Shown in pieces: positions 1 through 5,617 of a stretch of DNA of 5,617 nucleotides. The DNA is from Candidatus Dojkabacteria bacterium (GTDB taxonomy: Bacteria > Patescibacteriota > Dojkabacteria > J137). Positions within the stretch are counted from its first letter, which is position 1; every line of letters begins with the position of its first letter. The notes under the pieces are model-generated. The model saw only the letters and a list, made by a program, of their open reading frames with translations. It did not search any database and was not told where the DNA came from. Position numbers and translations under genes: made by a program. Where the stretch lies: positions 1 through 5,617 of the forward strand of contig RFKV01000002.1 of the NCBI GenBank assembly GCA_003694175.1, read 5' to 3'.

Positions 1-1271
1 AAAAAGATAAAGCTAATATAATTCAAAAAACTTTTAACAGAACTAATATTTGTGATACCAACTTTTTTTAATATACTTTGTAAAACAAGAATAAAAATTT
101 GCCCACCATCCAAAGCAGGTATTGGCATTAAATTAAAAATGGATAAAGACAGATTCAAAAAAATCATAAGCAGAAGCAATGAACTAAATTTTCCTAAAGA
201 GAAAATTTGATAGGTCTGGTCTGCGATGGCAGGAAGACTTCCTAAATTTTCCGAAACTGGATCGAGAGATTTACTATTCAACGCTGTCTTTATTATTTCA
301 AGTAAAGCAGAAATCTGATAACCCAACATGTCTAGTATAAATTTAGTTGAACCTACTAGACTATTTTCGTATGCCAAGATGTAAAGCTCTTGAGTCGTTG
401 ATACTTCGTTTCCATTTATCTCTTTTAGGACCAACCCAAGAATTACAGCTGACTGGTTTCTGTAAGGAATTTGAACTTCTACTGTGAAAATGGAGCCGTC
501 TCGCAAAATTTCAAAAGTTGTCTTTTTTCCTTGCAAGGATGAAAGCACAGAATTAAACTCTTCAAACGATTTAAACTTAATTCCATTTATGGATAGTATG
601 TAGTCGTTAAGTAAAAGCGAATTCTCAAATTTGTTTGACAAGTTAGTATTAACGTCAACAACCTTTAACAGAGAGTATTCATATTTTTCTGTGCTCAACC
701 AAATTTCTAACCCATCATCATCACGTATCACAGCTCCATTATCCTTAAAATCAATTAGTAAATACTCACGATTATCGTTAAAAGACAAAGCATCATTCAC
801 GTCTTTATTTCTGGGATCCAGCTCAAAATCTGTAATGAGTCTTCCAACTTTCACTAAATCTGATTGGAATGTGTAGTTAGATATCTTTGGCAAATATATT
901 TTTTTTGAATCAGATAAATTGAAGTAGAAAATTGCAAGTAGGAATGCAAAAAGTATATTAAAAAAAACCCCGCCTAACAAAATTACTATCTTTTTAAATA
1001 ATGAAATTTTATTAAATTGTGAATCTTGACTTTCCTGATCTATGTTTACAAAACCACCGAGTGGAAATAATCTGATTGAAAATTTTGTTCCAAGGAAATT
1101 TTTAGAGAAAATCAAACGTCCGAAACCAATAGAAAACTCATAAACATGAACTTTAAAAATCTTACAAAAGAGGAAATGTCCGAACTCATGCACAGTTATA
1201 AGGGACGAAATCAAGAGGAGAAACACCAAAAAAGAGTATAGGTTAGTCAGTAAGTGCAAAAAAGTTATCAT
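1..1271 (-). CDS. rseP: RseP-like M50 site-2 zinc metalloprotease (3' end beyond window)
   Basis: Integral-membrane zinc protease of the RseP/RasP/S2P family, which cuts transmembrane segments of substrates such as anti-sigma factors. The frame is open from ATG at 1271 to base 1, giving 423 residues without a stop; E. coli RseP has about 450, so only a short C-terminal piece should be missing. TM1 is about residues 4-27 and leads into the catalytic HEFGH at 28-32 (zinc ligands H28 and H32, catalytic E29). The family signatures FSIGFG and PLGGFV follow, then TM2 at about 89-117. Residues ~118-200 form an extracytoplasmic stretch I cannot assign; residues ~205-272 look like a PDZ domain (ND-YILSING core, then LRDG). 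A third membrane segment carries NLMPIPALDGG (380-390), with D388 as third zinc ligand, and a fourth hydrophobic stretch begins at the window edge. It overlaps frr by 4 bp. Family assignment is secure; substrate and exact orthology are inferred. Confidence 0.93.
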   Translation of the reverse strand, partial: MITFLHLLTNLYSFLVFLLLISSLITVHEFGHFLFCKIFKVHVYEFSIGFGRLIFSKNFLGTKFSIRLFPLGGFVNIDQESQDSQFNKISLFKKIVILLGGVFFNILFAFLLAIFYFNLSDSKKIYLPKISNYTFQSDLVKVGRLITDFELDPRNKDVNDALSFNDNREYLLIDFKDNGAVIRDDDGLEIWLSTEKYEYSLLKVVDVNTNLSNKFENSLLLNDYILSINGIKFKSFEEFNSVLSSLQGKKTTFEILRDGSIFTVEVQIPYRNQSAVILGLVLKEINGNEVSTTQELYILAYENSLVGSTKFILDMLGYQISALLEIIKTALNSKSLDPVSENLGSLPAIADQTYQIFSLGKFSSLLLLMIFLNLSLSIFNLMPIPALDGGQIFILVLQSILKKVGITNISSVKSFLNYISFIF

Positions 1272-1280
1272 CCTTCCTTA
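1268..1280 (-). promoter_or_regulatory. frr/rseP ATGA overlap with Shine-Dalgarno-like purine run
   Basis: The frr stop TGA (1268-1270) shares bases with the rseP-like ATG (1269-1271) as ATGA. Just upstream, inside the last frr codons, the mRNA reads AAGGAAGG directly before ATG; the AAGGA part sits 3-4 bases from the start, slightly close but usable as a ribosome binding site. This arrangement is typical of translational coupling, with ribosomes finishing frr re-initiating on the protease gene. The frr TGA is followed immediately by TAA in the same frame, a tandem stop. Confidence 0.7.
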
Positions 1281-1813
1281 ATCTGAGCCTTTTTTTCATC
1301 AGCTAATTTAGAAACTTGTTCAACGAAATTATCCAAAGTTCTTTGTACTTCACTTAACAGATTTTCTCTGTCGTCCTCTCTTAGAGTTTTGTCTGACTTA
1401 ATTTTTGAATTTGTATCTTGTCTTTTTAATCTCATTCGTACTTTAAATGATTCCTCCAGTTTAGACAACTGATTTATCTTATTTACTCTTTCCTCTTCTG
1501 TTAAGGGATGAAACTTTAGTTTAACCGATACACCATCACTACTAACTGTTGCACCTAAACTAGATGACTGTGATTGTAAAGCGCTAACCACATTACCTAA
1601 AATCGACCTATCAAAGACATTAACATTTATAACCATTCCCTCAACTAAAAAAGTTGCCAAGTCTTTTAGTTCCATCTCACTTTCATAAGCCCTTACTTTC
1701 AAAATCTTAAGGTCATCAATAGAAGGCTTCCCAGTCCTAATTTTTAACAAGGCTAATTTAAAATCAAGGAAGATGCTTTCTAGTTCCTTCTTTAGTTCGC
1801 CCAAGTAATCCAT
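1268..1813 (-). CDS. frr: Ribosome recycling factor (RRF)
   Basis: RRF acts with EF-G to split post-termination 70S ribosomes in the cytoplasm. The 181-residue product matches the usual length of about 185. The N-terminal helix ends in KIRTGKPS (24-31), the family hallmark. Domain II spans about 31-104 and contains NVFDRS (65-70) and the PLTEEER motif (103-109). The following domain I helix has RLKRQDTN (128-135), whose R131 aligns with the ribosome-contacting R132 of E. coli RRF. The C-terminal helix is long, charged and coiled-coil-like. The ATG at 1813 places KIRTG within two residues of its E. coli position, and no in-frame ATG, GTG or TTG lies between it and the upstream TAG at 1853-1855. 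No Shine-Dalgarno lies just upstream. The gene follows tsf by 45 bp without the usual intervening pyrH, and its stop overlaps the protease start. Confidence 0.97.
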   Translation of the reverse strand: MDYLGELKKELESIFLDFKLALLKIRTGKPSIDDLKILKVRAYESEMELKDLATFLVEGMVINVNVFDRSILGNVVSALQSQSSSLGATVSSDGVSVKLKFHPLTEEERVNKINQLSKLEESFKVRMRLKRQDTNSKIKSDKTLREDDRENLLSEVQRTLDNFVEQVSKLADEKKAQIKEG

Positions 1814-1858
1814 TATTAAAGCTATATAACATATATTTAGTTGAATAGACTCCTATAC
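1814..1858 (-). promoter_or_regulatory. tsf-frr spacer with distant SD-like AGGAGT and weak AT hairpin
   Basis: This 45-base spacer has its only Shine-Dalgarno-like element, AGGAGT, at 1849-1854, about 35 bases before the frr ATG and directly after the tsf stop. Between them lies a small AT-only inverted repeat (ATATA-TGT-TATAT, around 1823-1836). No promoter is visible, so frr is probably read from the upstream transcript. Whether AGGAGT serves frr is uncertain because the distance is well beyond normal spacing. Confidence 0.35.
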
Positions 1859-2464
1859 TTATGGAGAAAAATATATGCCATTTTTAACATCAAACTTATA
1901 AAAATATGAAATTTCCACTTTTTCACCTAATCTAGCAACCAGTTCATTAATTGCATCCTTAACTGTCTTCGACTCGTCAAGAAAGAACCTCTGCTCAGTT
2001 AGAACATTTTCAGAGTAAAACTTTGATAACTTGCCTTCCACTATCTTCTCAGCTACTTCCTTGGGTTTTTCCTCCAACCCCTCATAAAACTCATTTTTCA
2101 ATTGTTTTAAAACTTCATCAGGTATTGAATCTACATCCTTATATTGCGGGGCGGCAGCTGCTACGTGAAGTGCCAAATCATCGGCAAACTTTTTAAACAC
2201 CTCACTCCTAGCTGCAAAATCCGTTTCACAGGCCAACTGCAGTACAACTATAAGTCTATCACTGTGTCTATACACAGAAATATATCCGTTCTCTGCAACA
2301 TTGGATTGTCTTTTAATGGATTTAGCGAGACCTTTTTCCCTGAGATATTTCATCGCTTCATCCATGTTACCTCCAGTTATAGACAACGCTTCTTTGCAAG
2401 CACCCAGACCAGCTCCACTTATGTCTCTTAACTTTTTTATTAAATCAATACCTACTTCAGCCAT
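1859..2464 (-). CDS. tsf: Translation elongation factor Ts, short form
   Basis: EF-Ts is the nucleotide exchange factor that releases GDP from EF-Tu during elongation. The product is 201 residues, much shorter than the 283-residue E. coli protein but close to the ~196-residue Thermus type with a reduced core. The N-terminal UBA-like domain (about 5-45) reads LRDISGAG, then CKEAL, then YLREKG, all family signatures. The EF-Tu-contacting motif is TDFAA (81-85; commonly TDFVA), followed by a helix with HVAAAAPQY (100-108). The C-terminal part holds VLTEQRFF (154-161), SKTV and ARLGEKVEI (177-185), matching the end of the core domain. The ATG at 2464 starts two residues before the expected N-terminal helix. 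AGGGG lies about 16 bases upstream, a rather distant Shine-Dalgarno. It follows rpsB by 69 bp, the near-universal bacterial order, and stops with TAA. Confidence 0.97.
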   Translation of the reverse strand: MAEVGIDLIKKLRDISGAGLGACKEALSITGGNMDEAMKYLREKGLAKSIKRQSNVAENGYISVYRHSDRLIVVLQLACETDFAARSEVFKKFADDLALHVAAAAPQYKDVDSIPDEVLKQLKNEFYEGLEEKPKEVAEKIVEGKLSKFYSENVLTEQRFFLDESKTVKDAINELVARLGEKVEISYFYKFDVKNGIYFSP

Positions 2465-2533
2465 ATGTAAAAAAAATTAACCCCTAAAAATTTTAATATC
2501 ATCACTACCCTATAATCAACTGCCGATTCTATC
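2465..2533 (-). other. rpsB-tsf intergenic spacer, no terminator seen
   Basis: The 69-base spacer is AT-rich and has no GC stem followed by a T run, so I see no intrinsic terminator and expect rpsB and tsf to be co-transcribed. It contains AGGGG (about 2479-2483), the only ribosome-binding candidate for tsf. A TTGATT and a TATTAA occur but are only about 15 bases apart, which is short for a sigma-70 promoter, so I do not call one. Confidence 0.45.
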
Positions 2534-3517
2534 CTAATTATTCTTATCTTTTTCTTTCTGAGCTTGATACTTTCCAAGAATACCTTTACTACTTTCAATC
2601 TGATTAGTGGATTTCCTCGCCACCCTCAACCTCCTTCTTACAACCTTTTGTACACTTTGTGAATCCTGTTCTCCCTTCTCTGAAGACATCTCATATTCTT
2701 GAGCCATAAGTCCATTATCATCAGATAGTTGTGCCAAATTACTAGACTCCAATCTCATTATCGTATCAAATGTTGGGAAGTTGTGAACTACTTTAACTGT
2801 ATTCCTATTGTTCATCGCAGCTTTAGCGAGAGTGTCTAAAATAATTTTAATTGAGCTAATAGCATCATCATTAGCAAAGATAGGATAATCTATACCCTCT
2901 GGATCAGCATTTGTATCAACAACTGCAACTGTCGTTATACCAACTTTTCTAGCCTCAACTAGGGCAGATTTCTCATAACACACGTCCAAAATAACAATGG
3001 CACTTGGTCTTACTCTCATCGTTTTAATTCCCCCATATAAGGATGATAATCTGTCCCACTTTTTTTTCATCAAGTTTACCTCGAACTTGGTTCTATCCGT
3101 TACTCCCTCCATAAAAACTCTCTCAAGATACTCCAGCTTTTCCAGACTTTTTTTTATAACAGAAAAATTTGTAAACAACCCTCCTACCCACCTTCTGTCT
3201 ACAAAATATGAGCCCGACTGAACTGCTAAATCACGAACAATGCTCCGCGCTTGCCTTTTTGTAGCAACAAATAACACAGGACTTTCACTTTGATTTGACA
3301 TCAAAAAATTTACCGCGTTAGACAGACTTTCCAAAGTCTTTTCTACATCTATAATGTGTATTCCATTCTTTACTCCTAATATGTAGTCTTTCATTTTAGG
3401 ATTCCATCGTTGGACCTGATGCCCAAACTGAACACCGGCTGCCAACAATTCATCTTTAGAAGGCACACAAAAAGGTATCTGATCTGTTGTTTGACTAGTA
3501 AGCTTAACTCCGCTCAT
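2534..3517 (-). CDS. rpsB: 30S ribosomal protein S2 with C-terminal extension
   Basis: Structural protein of the small ribosomal subunit, bound near the head-body junction and needed for S1 docking in many bacteria. Family motifs appear in order: LLAAGVQFGHQ (24-34), RWNPKM (37-42), ATKRQA (85-90), RWVGG (109-113), a helical hairpin at about 118-165, YGGIK (161-165), and VVDTNADPEGIDYPI (199-213) followed by NDDAI (216-220). The S2 core ends near residue 238. E. coli S2 has 241 residues, whereas this product has 327. The extra ~89 residues are low-complexity: an acidic/polar part (about 255-287), an arginine-rich cluster VVRRRLRVARK (292-302) and a KEKDKNN end. The ATG at 3517 is used because an in-frame TAA lies three codons upstream, but the AGG before it directly abuts the ATG. 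A GTG at residue 18 is an alternative start without a better ribosome site. Stop is TAG. Confidence 0.97.
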   Translation of the reverse strand: MSGVKLTSQTTDQIPFCVPSKDELLAAGVQFGHQVQRWNPKMKDYILGVKNGIHIIDVEKTLESLSNAVNFLMSNQSESPVLFVATKRQARSIVRDLAVQSGSYFVDRRWVGGLFTNFSVIKKSLEKLEYLERVFMEGVTDRTKFEVNLMKKKWDRLSSLYGGIKTMRVRPSAIVILDVCYEKSALVEARKVGITTVAVVDTNADPEGIDYPIFANDDAISSIKIILDTLAKAAMNNRNTVKVVHNFPTFDTIMRLESSNLAQLSDDNGLMAQEYEMSSEKGEQDSQSVQKVVRRRLRVARKSTNQIESSKGILGKYQAQKEKDKNN

Positions 3518-3624
3518 CCTTTTTTAGTAATTAACAAGAAATATTAAACATAAACCCCGAGGCGACCCTAGTTTGTTATTTAATCAAATCTTAGGGAAGG
3601 ACTGTTAACCTCGCGCTAAATTCT
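3518..3624 (-). promoter_or_regulatory. Putative structured 5' leader of rpsB mRNA
   Basis: If transcription starts about seven bases after the -10 box, the leader is about 107 bases. It can form nested pairs: CGAGG (3609-3613) with CCTCG (3558-3562), inside it CCCTA (3592-3596) with TAGGG (3566-3570), and inside that TTTG (3585-3588) with CAAA (3572-3575) closing a 9-base AT loop. These GC-bearing arms stand out in an AT-rich region. The 3' arm is followed by GGGTTTATG rather than a T run, so it does not look like a topA terminator. S2 is known to repress its own operon through a leader in gammaproteobacteria; an analogous role here is inference. No covariation evidence is available. Confidence 0.5.
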
Positions 3625-3630
3625 AAACTG

Positions 3631-3659
3631 ATTATATCACGAAATTTCATCTTTGGGAA
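3631..3659 (-). promoter_or_regulatory. Extended -10 sigma-70-type promoter for rpsB operon
   Basis: Reading the minus strand, TGATATAAT at 3639-3631 is a perfect extended -10 (TGn plus consensus TATAAT). With a 17-base spacer, the -35 position (3659-3654) reads TTCCCA, matching TTGACA at four of six bases. The extended -10 would compensate for the weak -35. The TG of the motif is the topA stop codon TGA, so the promoter lies in the last topA codons. It would drive rpsB-tsf-frr-rseP independently of topA. The predicted start is near 3623-3624. Confidence 0.65.
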
Positions 3660-5617
3660 TTTTAATGATTTGCCTAATCTTCGGATATTCGGGATGTGCC
3701 CAAAAATATCCAAAACGCCCTAATCTTAATGTGAACTCCCTACCATCACCTGTAGTCGGTATTTCCTTGAAATTTCTCATTATGAATGCCCGATTAAAAT
3801 TTATAGGTTTTACGTCTTTCATTTTAGGATAGTCAGGATGAGCCCAAAAATAACCGTATTGACCTTTCTTTAAATTATAGTCTCTACCGTCTTCAGTTCG
3901 TGGTGGAGGTTCAATATCTTTAAGATCAATTCCTTTGATTTTCTTGTCACTCTGTTCCGTTTCGAAAGCAATTATGCCACTACATTCAGGAAACCTGGAA
4001 CAACTGTAAAACTTTCCAAATCTACCTAGTTTTATTAACATACCGCTTCTACAATTAGGACATTTAATTGACTCCGGCGCAAGACCTAACTCAGTAAACT
4101 CGCCACGCTTAATTGTTTCATCAGCGTACTTCAACTTTTTATCAAAATCATTATAAAAATCTCTTATATAGTCATCCCACTTCAGTTTCCCTTCTGCTAT
4201 TTGGTCAAGATTATATTCAACTTTTGCTGTAAAATAGTAATCAACAATGTTTTCAAAATATTTATCAAGTAATTTTATCACCGTCTCTCCCATAACAGTT
4301 GGAACAAAGTATTTTCCTAACTTCTCAACATAAGTTCTTTGTTGTATGACACCTAATATGGTAGAATAGGTCGAAGGTCTACCTACTCCGAGCTCTTCCA
4401 GTCTTTTTATTAAACTCGCTTCGGAATATCTCGATGGGGGTGATGTAAAATGCTGAATGGATTCAACCGACTTTAGATACACTTTCGAACCTTCAGGTAA
4501 GTCATATAATTCATTTCTATTTCTAGAGTCTGAAAAATCTTGATCTTGTGTTTCAAATACCTTATTGTAACCGGGAAAAAGTACCACAGAGTGATTTGAT
4601 CTAAAAACATAAACATTATCTGCATCAGATACATCGATAGTACTTACTTGAATAACTTGCTGAGACATCTGAGATGCTATGGCCTGCTTGTAAATTAAAT
4701 CATAAACTTTTGTCTCTTCTAAACTTAAACCCAAATCCTTTGATGTTTTTTCAAAAGAAACAGGTCTTATACATTCGTGTGATTCCTGGGAATTCGGACT
4801 TTTGTTTTCGTAATGATTGATAGACGCTGGTAAATATTCCTCACCAAAAAAAGACTTAATTACCGCTCTAGCTTCCTCAACAGCTTGTAATGACATATGA
4901 ACTGAATCAGTTCTGATATAAGTTATGTGACCTTTCTCATATAATCTTTGAGCAATTTGCATTGCTTTTTTTGAACTAATCGAAAGTTTGTTTACTGCAT
5001 TTTGTTGAAAAGTCGATGTTTTAAAAGGAGGTTGAGGGTTTTTCTTAACAATTTTTTTTGCGATTAGTTTAATCAAAAAAGACCTTTTTACTAAATCTGA
5101 ACAAATCATCGCAGCCTCTTCTTTTGATTTTATTTCTGGATTTTTTCCGTGTAATGATTTTAAGGTAAATGTTTCAGTCTGTTTCATTTCGGTCTCAACC
5201 TCGTCTTCATTCAAATCAAGACTTTGTCTATCTTCAGATTCATTACTATTTGGTTTATTTATATATGAAATCTTTATATCAACAGGTTTACTCGGACTGA
5301 CAAAGGTGAAGTCAGCCTCAAAACTCCAATACTCATTTGGAGTAAAGTTTCTCCTCTCGATTTCTCTTTCCACTAAAATTTTCAATGCGACAGACTGTAC
5401 TCTACCTGCTGATAAGCCAAAAGTAATTTTTTTCCATAGCAATGGAGAAATACCGTATCCTACTATCCTATCAAGTAATCTTCTAGATTGTTGAGCTTGT
5501 ACCAAATTTATATCTATGCCTCTTCTTTGATTATTAAGTGCATTCAAAATTGCATCTCTTGTGACTTCAGTAAATACTATCCTACTTAAACTCATGTTAG
5601 ATTTCAAATTTCCATTC
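3637..5617 (-). CDS. topA: DNA topoisomerase I, type IA (5' end beyond window)
   Basis: Relaxes negatively supercoiled DNA by a single-strand break held as a 5'-phosphotyrosine. The frame stays open to the right edge, so the gene continues outside the window; a TTG at 5605-5607 is internal, because the protein already aligns to mid-topoisomerase there (LSRIVFTEVT). Numbering from that codon gives 656 residues; by comparison with E. coli, roughly 100-120 residues with the Toprim metal site are missing. Visible motifs: LSAGRVQS (65-72), PFKTSTFQQNA (194-204), the active site GHITYIRTDS with catalytic Y230 and R232, ESHECIRP with H277 (equivalent to E. coli H365), and GRPSTYSTI at about 405-415. 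The C-terminus has a four-cysteine zinc ribbon (C516, C519, C536, C542) and two cysteine-free repeats. Stop TGA at 3637 overlaps the rpsB promoter. Identity is certain; reverse gyrase and Topo III are excluded by this C-terminal organisation and by sequence resemblance to TopA. Confidence 0.97.
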   Translation of the reverse strand, partial: NGNLKSNMSLSRIVFTEVTRDAILNALNNQRRGIDINLVQAQQSRRLLDRIVGYGISPLLWKKITFGLSAGRVQSVALKILVEREIERRNFTPNEYWSFEADFTFVSPSKPVDIKISYINKPNSNESEDRQSLDLNEDEVETEMKQTETFTLKSLHGKNPEIKSKEEAAMICSDLVKRSFLIKLIAKKIVKKNPQPPFKTSTFQQNAVNKLSISSKKAMQIAQRLYEKGHITYIRTDSVHMSLQAVEEARAVIKSFFGEEYLPASINHYENKSPNSQESHECIRPVSFEKTSKDLGLSLEETKVYDLIYKQAIASQMSQQVIQVSTIDVSDADNVYVFRSNHSVVLFPGYNKVFETQDQDFSDSRNRNELYDLPEGSKVYLKSVESIQHFTSPPSRYSEASLIKRLEELGVGRPSTYSTILGVIQQRTYVEKLGKYFVPTVMGETVIKLLDKYFENIVDYYFTAKVEYNLDQIAEGKLKWDDYIRDFYNDFDKKLKYADETIKRGEFTELGLAPESIKCPNCRSGMLIKLGRFGKFYSCSRFPECSGIIAFETEQSDKKIKGIDLKDIEPPPRTEDGRDYNLKKGQYGYFWAHPDYPKMKDVKPINFNRAFIMRNFKEIPTTGDGREFTLRLGRFGYFWAHPEYPKIRQIIKIPKDEIS
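3679..3747 (-). repeat. TopA C-terminal repeat copy 2 (cysteine-free zinc-ribbon-like)
   Basis: Encodes 23 residues from DGREF to PEYPK (local residues 621-643). It matches copy 1 at 15 of 23 positions, including DGR, GYFWAHP and YPK. It aligns with the GRFGKFYSCSRFPEC half of the upstream zinc ribbon but has His and Ile where the cysteines would be. It probably binds single-stranded DNA like the cysteine-free C-terminal domains of E. coli TopA. Confidence 0.8.
3823..3891 (-). repeat. TopA C-terminal repeat copy 1 (cysteine-free zinc-ribbon-like)
   Basis: Encodes 23 residues from DGRDY to PDYPK (local residues 573-595), exactly 48 codons before copy 2. Pattern: DGR, a short beta strand, G-Q/R-aromatic-GYFWAHP, acidic residue, YPK. 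The cysteines of the preceding true zinc ribbon (3982-4062) are replaced, so this unit should fold without zinc. Confidence 0.8.

Noticed and set aside
631..876. 81-residue open frame on the plus strand
   Set aside because: It lies antisense to the well-supported protease frame, shows no family signature and has low-complexity Ser-rich composition; it is a shadow.
2144..2431. 95-residue open frame on the plus strand
   Set aside because: Entirely antisense to tsf, whose protein is conserved across the same bases; no recognisable domain.
2997..3221. 74-residue open frame on the plus strand
   Set aside because: Entirely antisense to the conserved S2 core; no recognisable domain.
3464..3466. 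GTG at S2 residue 18 as the true rpsB start
   Set aside because: It would begin near the usual S2 N-terminus, but no ribosome binding site precedes it; the ATG at 3517 is kept, with some uncertainty.
3531..3551. Six-codon leader ORF (MFNISC) upstream of rpsB
   Set aside because: It has an ATG with GGGG three bases before it, but a frame this short arises easily by chance and has no attenuator-like codon run.
3558..3613. Intrinsic terminator for topA
   Set aside because: The inverted repeat has a large interrupted loop and its 3' arm is followed by GGGTTTATG, not a T run, and it lies downstream of a good promoter for rpsB.
5306..5494. 62-residue open frame on the plus strand
   Set aside because: Antisense to conserved TopA sequence including the LSAGRVQS region; no independent support.
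5605..5607. TTG as start codon of topA
   Set aside because: The sequence already aligns inside type IA topoisomerase, the Toprim domain is absent, and the frame stays open upstream to the window edge; the real start is outside.

Overview
The window is an AT-rich bacterial segment that is almost entirely coding. Every gene I can support lies on the minus strand, so the transcriptional order runs from high to low coordinates: topA (5' part missing) -> rpsB -> tsf -> frr -> rseP-like membrane protease (3' end missing). All five proteins are recognisable housekeeping families. Start and stop usage fits the standard bacterial code: TGA, TAG, TAA and TGA end topA, rpsB, tsf and frr, and no in-frame TGA interrupts any of the five frames. 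I saw no tRNA, rRNA, CRISPR array, insertion sequence or other mobile element.

Region by region. Positions 3637-5617 hold DNA topoisomerase I without its N-terminal Toprim part; it ends in one four-cysteine zinc ribbon followed by two cysteine-free copies of the same fold. Positions 3518-3636 are a 119-bp gap with a good extended -10 promoter, whose TG is supplied by the topA stop codon, and a nested inverted repeat that could fold in the rpsB leader RNA. Positions 2534-3517 encode ribosomal protein S2 with a long C-terminal extension. After a 69-bp gap, 1859-2464 encode a short-form elongation factor Ts. After a 45-bp gap, 1268-1813 encode ribosome recycling factor. Its TGA stop overlaps the ATG of the last gene (ATGA). 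That gene is an M50 site-2-type zinc metalloprotease running off the left edge; its frame is open from 1271 to base 1.

Functionally, rpsB-tsf-frr is the core of a widely conserved translation operon (small-subunit protein, EF-Tu recycling, post-termination ribosome recycling). The uridylate kinase gene pyrH, which normally sits between tsf and frr, is absent. So are uppS, cdsA and dxr, which often separate frr from rseP. This contraction, the AT-rich composition, the short EF-Ts and the S2 tail suggest a streamlined genome such as a Candidate Phyla Radiation (Patescibacteria) lineage, though I cannot place it precisely from five proteins read by eye. The uninterrupted TGA-free frames argue against lineages that read UGA as Gly or Trp.

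I found no clear novel system. The points most worth a second look are the promoter and structured leader of rpsB, the S2 tail, the degenerate TopA repeats, the contracted operon, and the divergent extracytoplasmic part of the protease.
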